Shown: one piece after another, positions 6,189 to 8,784 of the stretch
Layout of the letters: every line of letters starts with the position of its first letter
Numbering within the stretch: the first letter of the stretch is position 1
Origin: Saprospiraceae bacterium
Lineage (GTDB): Bacteria; Bacteroidota; Bacteroidia; Chitinophagales; Saprospiraceae
Assembly (NCBI GenBank): GCA_027031185.1
Contig: JALVEF010000390.1
Location: 1 to 8,784 of the forward strand
Length of the DNA: 8,784 nucleotides
Direction of reading: 5' to 3'
Translations under genes and position numbers: made by a program
Notes under the pieces: generated by a model
What the model saw: only the letters and a program-made list of their open reading frames with translations
Database searches by the model: none
What the model was told of the DNA's origin: nothing

Positions 6189-8651
6189 ATGAAAGGACGT
6201 CGACTCTCCGCTTTGATGTTCGTGCTGCTGATTGTGTTACCTGTAGCAAAAGTTTTTGCGCAGGGCGGCGAAGGTGTGATTGTTCTGATTAAGAACGCAT
6301 CTTATAGCGTGGCTGTTTCTTCTTCTCAACAACCGATTATTAAGGACTATCCGGCCCATGGTACGGTACAACAGCCCTTCCAGGAATTGAGCGGCGGTAT
6401 GTATGAGGTGAAGTACACACCCAATACCGATTATATTGGTGCTGACCAGTTTACGCTGGAGTTGAGCAATATGAATCCCTACAATGGGAATCCGGGAAGC
6501 CCCACTTATATTACCTTCAAGTTTAATATTGTTGCCTCGATTGTATCCGCCAAAGATGATTATGCGGTGACAGGTCTGGCCCAACCGGTCAGTGTTGATG
6601 TCACTTCCAACGATTATGCCTCTCATCCGCCACTGACGTTGAAGAGTGTTGTTTTTAGTGAGGGTGGATCTACTGTACGTTCGGGAGGGACGATCCACTT
6701 TGTCCCGTCACCAAATTACTCTGGTCTGGCTCAGATTCGTTATACGGTATGCGACAGCCTTGGCACCTGTGATGTGGGGGAGCTACATGTCAGCGTGATG
6801 GAAATGGCTCCGGGGGAGATCAGTGAGGTATTTGCCACTACGCGCAATACGCCATTGACAATGCCGCTCTATCGCAATGATTTTGCTGTGTTGACTCCTC
6901 CCGGTCACGGGCAGGCCTATGTCAACGATGGACAGGAGTTGTATTACGTGCCCAATGCCAATTTTGTAGGCACGGACACCTTGCGTCTCATCAGTTCGGA
7001 TCAGGCCACTGTGGAAGAGGCAATCATTCATGTGTACAATAAGGCTGACCCCAATCAGTCGGCTATGGATGATCTTGTCTATACGTCCAAGGCTACCCCC
7101 GTAACCTTTAATGTCTCAGACAACGACGTGGGGAATTTCACCATTAAAGGCTTTTCCCAACCGTACTATGGGACTTTGGAGTATAACGGAAGTGGGGAGT
7201 TTACGTACACACCAGATCCTCAATACCAGGGTACGCAGCATTTCTCTTATACGGTCGGGGATATGTATAATCCCAGCATTGAGACCGCCGATGTAACTAT
7301 CGTTATAAGCGATCAGCAGCCGGTCCTGCCTGATTTTACGCTGACCACGACGAAAGACTCGCCTTTGCTCATTGAATATCCTGGCAAGCTCCCTGATTTT
7401 TCTTTTAGTTTGGTGACCGAGCCGCTCTTTGGCGGGGTGGCCATTCATAACGGGGTTCAAACTGTCTTTATAAATGGGGAAGTTGTTACCGGAAACAACC
7501 TGGTGGTGTACTATCCGCCCCCGGACTTTATCGGTACCGATGAATTTGACCTTCGGTATTGCATGAATGCCAATGGGAACTGCTATGAGACCAAAGTGCA
7601 TGTCGAGGTGGTAGATGGGCCGCCGGCCTCTTGTTATCAGGCGTGTGTATGGCCCGGAGATGCTAACAATGACGGGATTGTTTCTGTCAAGGACTTGTTG
7701 GATGTGGGGCTGTATTTTGGGATGACCGGGCCGGCGCGTGCGGATCAGGGTATTGACTGGTATGGCCATGATGCGCAGGACTGGGAGGTACCCTATACAG
7801 CTATGGAATTGAAATATGTGGATGCCGACGGGGACGGGCAGATTACTGCTGCTGATACCTCGGCTATCGCCACTTCGTACGGCCAATACCGCACGCTTAC
7901 ACCGTATATCCCCACAGCTAAGAAACAAATCAATATTTCGTTTGGCGCCCCGTCCAATCCCAACCCGCAGCCCGGCGATTTCGTCTCTATCCCGCTTATC
8001 CTGGGCACGGACGACATGCCCGCCGTGGATGTTTACGGCTTCACGTTCAATGTCAATTACTGGGTGGATGCCTTTGACAATGCTTATATCAAGTATGATG
8101 AAGAGTCATGGTTCACGCGCAATGATGCTGTCCTGACTATCTCAAAAAATCCGTTTAACGGACGTATTGAAACGGCGATGACCCGCACTGGTAGTACGTC
8201 TATTAGCGGGATGGGCATTGTCGGCACGCTGAACTTCATCATTGACGATCAGATTGACGGTATCAAAGGTGTTAGTCCTGAAATAGAGCTAAGCATTGAT
8301 GGTGGTCAAGTGACCGATGGCGCAGGGCAGTATTATCTTGTGGATGGTAGTTCTACGAAGTTGACGATCAATTTGGCGGGTACCGGTTTGGCTACCATTG
8401 ATCCGGGTCAGGTGATTGTATATCCCAATCCCACATCGGAGGACATCAATATTCATCTGAATGGCGGCTTCAAGGCTACCGAAGTGCAAATTCTGGATAT
8501 GGCGGGCCGCCGGATGTATGGCATAAAAGGACTGGACACCAATCATATAACCATTCCTGTTAGTGATTTGGCTTCAGGTATGTACATTGCCAAGGTCACC
8601 ACAGTAGATGGTGTGGTCAACAAGAAATTTAACGTCGCCAAGCGTTTCTAA
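6189..8651 (+). CDS. T9SS-exported surface protein with Ig-like, dockerin-like and cohesin-like domains
   Basis: From ATG 6189 this is 820 residues; an in-frame ATG at 6102 would add 29. I prefer 6189 because a signal peptide starts exactly there (MKGRR, hydrophobic core 6-20, likely cleavage after VFA at 24) and a promoter-like signal lies between the two ATGs. Five Ig-like beta domains (Big_9/cadherin-like) follow at about 29-115, 119-203, 211-283, 291-373 and 381-475, most with the motif Y-x-P-x3-(F/Y)-x-G. Cysteine pairs 188/194 and 458/465 occur in the second and fifth. A dockerin-like module (482-568) has two calcium loops, DANNDGIVSVKD from Asp491 and DADGDGQITAAD from Asp545, split by an insertion. 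Residues 578-728 form a cohesin-like beta domain. The tail 741-820 (YPNPT, DMAGR, LASGMYIAKV) is a T9SS type A sorting domain. The protein should cross the outer membrane and stay on the surface, perhaps in adhesion or a matrix; its ligand is unknown. Confidence 0.9.
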   Translation: MKGRRLSALMFVLLIVLPVAKVFAQGGEGVIVLIKNASYSVAVSSSQQPIIKDYPAHGTVQQPFQELSGGMYEVKYTPNTDYIGADQFTLELSNMNPYNGNPGSPTYITFKFNIVASIVSAKDDYAVTGLAQPVSVDVTSNDYASHPPLTLKSVVFSEGGSTVRSGGTIHFVPSPNYSGLAQIRYTVCDSLGTCDVGELHVSVMEMAPGEISEVFATTRNTPLTMPLYRNDFAVLTPPGHGQAYVNDGQELYYVPNANFVGTDTLRLISSDQATVEEAIIHVYNKADPNQSAMDDLVYTSKATPVTFNVSDNDVGNFTIKGFSQPYYGTLEYNGSGEFTYTPDPQYQGTQHFSYTVGDMYNPSIETADVTIVISDQQPVLPDFTLTTTKDSPLLIEYPGKLPDFSFSLVTEPLFGGVAIHNGVQTVFINGEVVTGNNLVVYYPPPDFIGTDEFDLRYCMNANGNCYETKVHVEVVDGPPASCYQACVWPGDANNDGIVSVKDLLDVGLYFGMTGPARADQGIDWYGHDAQDWEVPYTAMELKYVDADGDGQITAADTSAIATSYGQYRTLTPYIPTAKKQINISFGAPSNPNPQPGDFVSIPLILGTDDMPAVDVYGFTFNVNYWVDAFDNAYIKYDEESWFTRNDAVLTISKNPFNGRIETAMTRTGSTSISGMGIVGTLNFIIDDQIDGIKGVSPEIELSIDGGQVTDGAGQYYLVDGSSTKLTINLAGTGLATIDPGQVIVYPNPTSEDINIHLNGGFKATEVQILDMAGRRMYGIKGLDTNHITIPVSDLASGMYIAKVTTVDGVVNKKFNVAKRF

Positions 8652-8677
8652 GGAGGCAACATATTGTAATCCCTGGG

Positions 8678-8709
8678 AAGCCCAAGCGGTTGCTTGGGCT
8701 TTTCTTTTT
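8678..8709 (+). terminator. Intrinsic terminator of the surface-protein gene
   Basis: AAGCCCAAGC (8678-8687) pairs perfectly with GCTTGGGCTT (8692-8701) around a GGTT loop and is followed by TTTCTTTTT. It begins 26 bases after the stop codon. The ten-pair stem and T-tract make this the clearest single terminator in the window. Confidence 0.9.
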
Positions 8710-8717
8710 GTAACTGC

Positions 8718-8740
8718 TTTGGTACCCGTTGTTTTGGTAC
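8718..8740. repeat. Short direct repeat TTTGGTAC
   Basis: TTTGGTAC occurs at 8718-8725 and 8733-8740, 15 bases apart start to start, just after the terminator. It could be a paired binding site ahead of a gene beyond the window, or chance; too little sequence follows to tell. Confidence 0.3.
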
Positions 8741-8784
8741 TAAAAACAGGAACTCCTGACTAGTTACATTTTTTTGCTTTGGGT

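Noticed and set aside
7116..7928. A 270-codon open frame on the minus strand inside the surface-protein gene
   Set aside because: It is antisense to continuous Ig-like and dockerin-like coding sequence; its composition (many Ile, Arg, His, Gly) is that of a shadow frame.

Overview
The window looks like a chromosomal segment from a Bacteroidota bacterium, most likely of the Saprospirales type. This is inferred from four things: a sdhC-sdhA-sdhB operon with a single five-helix cytochrome b558 anchor and no sdhD; a large secreted protein with a C-terminal type IX secretion (T9SS) sorting domain and the dockerin-like module common in Saprospiria; starts without Shine-Dalgarno sequences; and promoter-like elements of the TTG-N20-TAnnTTTG kind. 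The genus cannot be fixed from the sequence alone.

Layout. Positions 1-1007 hold no gene I can support. Positions 1-710 are crowded with small repeats: short palindromes with a GTA loop in both orientations, several other perfect hairpins, a 5-bp tandem repeat, a 16-bp inverted repeat bounding 76 bp, and a 6-copy 8-bp tandem repeat that touches the right arm of that inverted repeat. A long hairpin with A8/T8 flanks (711-752) closes this part. It is followed by a possible -7 promoter element and a roughly 240-nt leader in front of sdhC.

Positions 1008-4508 are the succinate dehydrogenase (complex II) operon: sdhC (membrane cytochrome b), sdhA (FAD subunit) and sdhB (iron-sulfur subunit). All three are intact, and every expected cofactor and catalytic residue I looked for is present. 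Together they oxidise succinate to fumarate in the TCA cycle and pass electrons to quinone (menaquinone is likely, given the di-heme anchor).

Convergent to sdhB, at 4540-5961 on the minus strand, is an all-helical cytoplasmic protein of 473 residues with TPR-like repeats and no function I can name. It diverges from a secreted multidomain protein on the plus strand (6189-8651, or 6102-8651 if the longer frame is used). That protein has a signal peptide, five Ig-like beta domains, a split dockerin-like calcium module, a cohesin-like beta domain and a T9SS sorting tail, so it should be exported and anchored on the cell surface. A clear intrinsic terminator follows it.

The best candidates for follow-up are the repeat-built island at 1-752, the promoter-like signal inside the longer reading frame of the surface protein (which argues for the downstream start), the dockerin-like and cohesin-like modules side by side in one chain, and the unknown helical protein. 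I see no defence system, CRISPR array, transposase, tRNA or rRNA.
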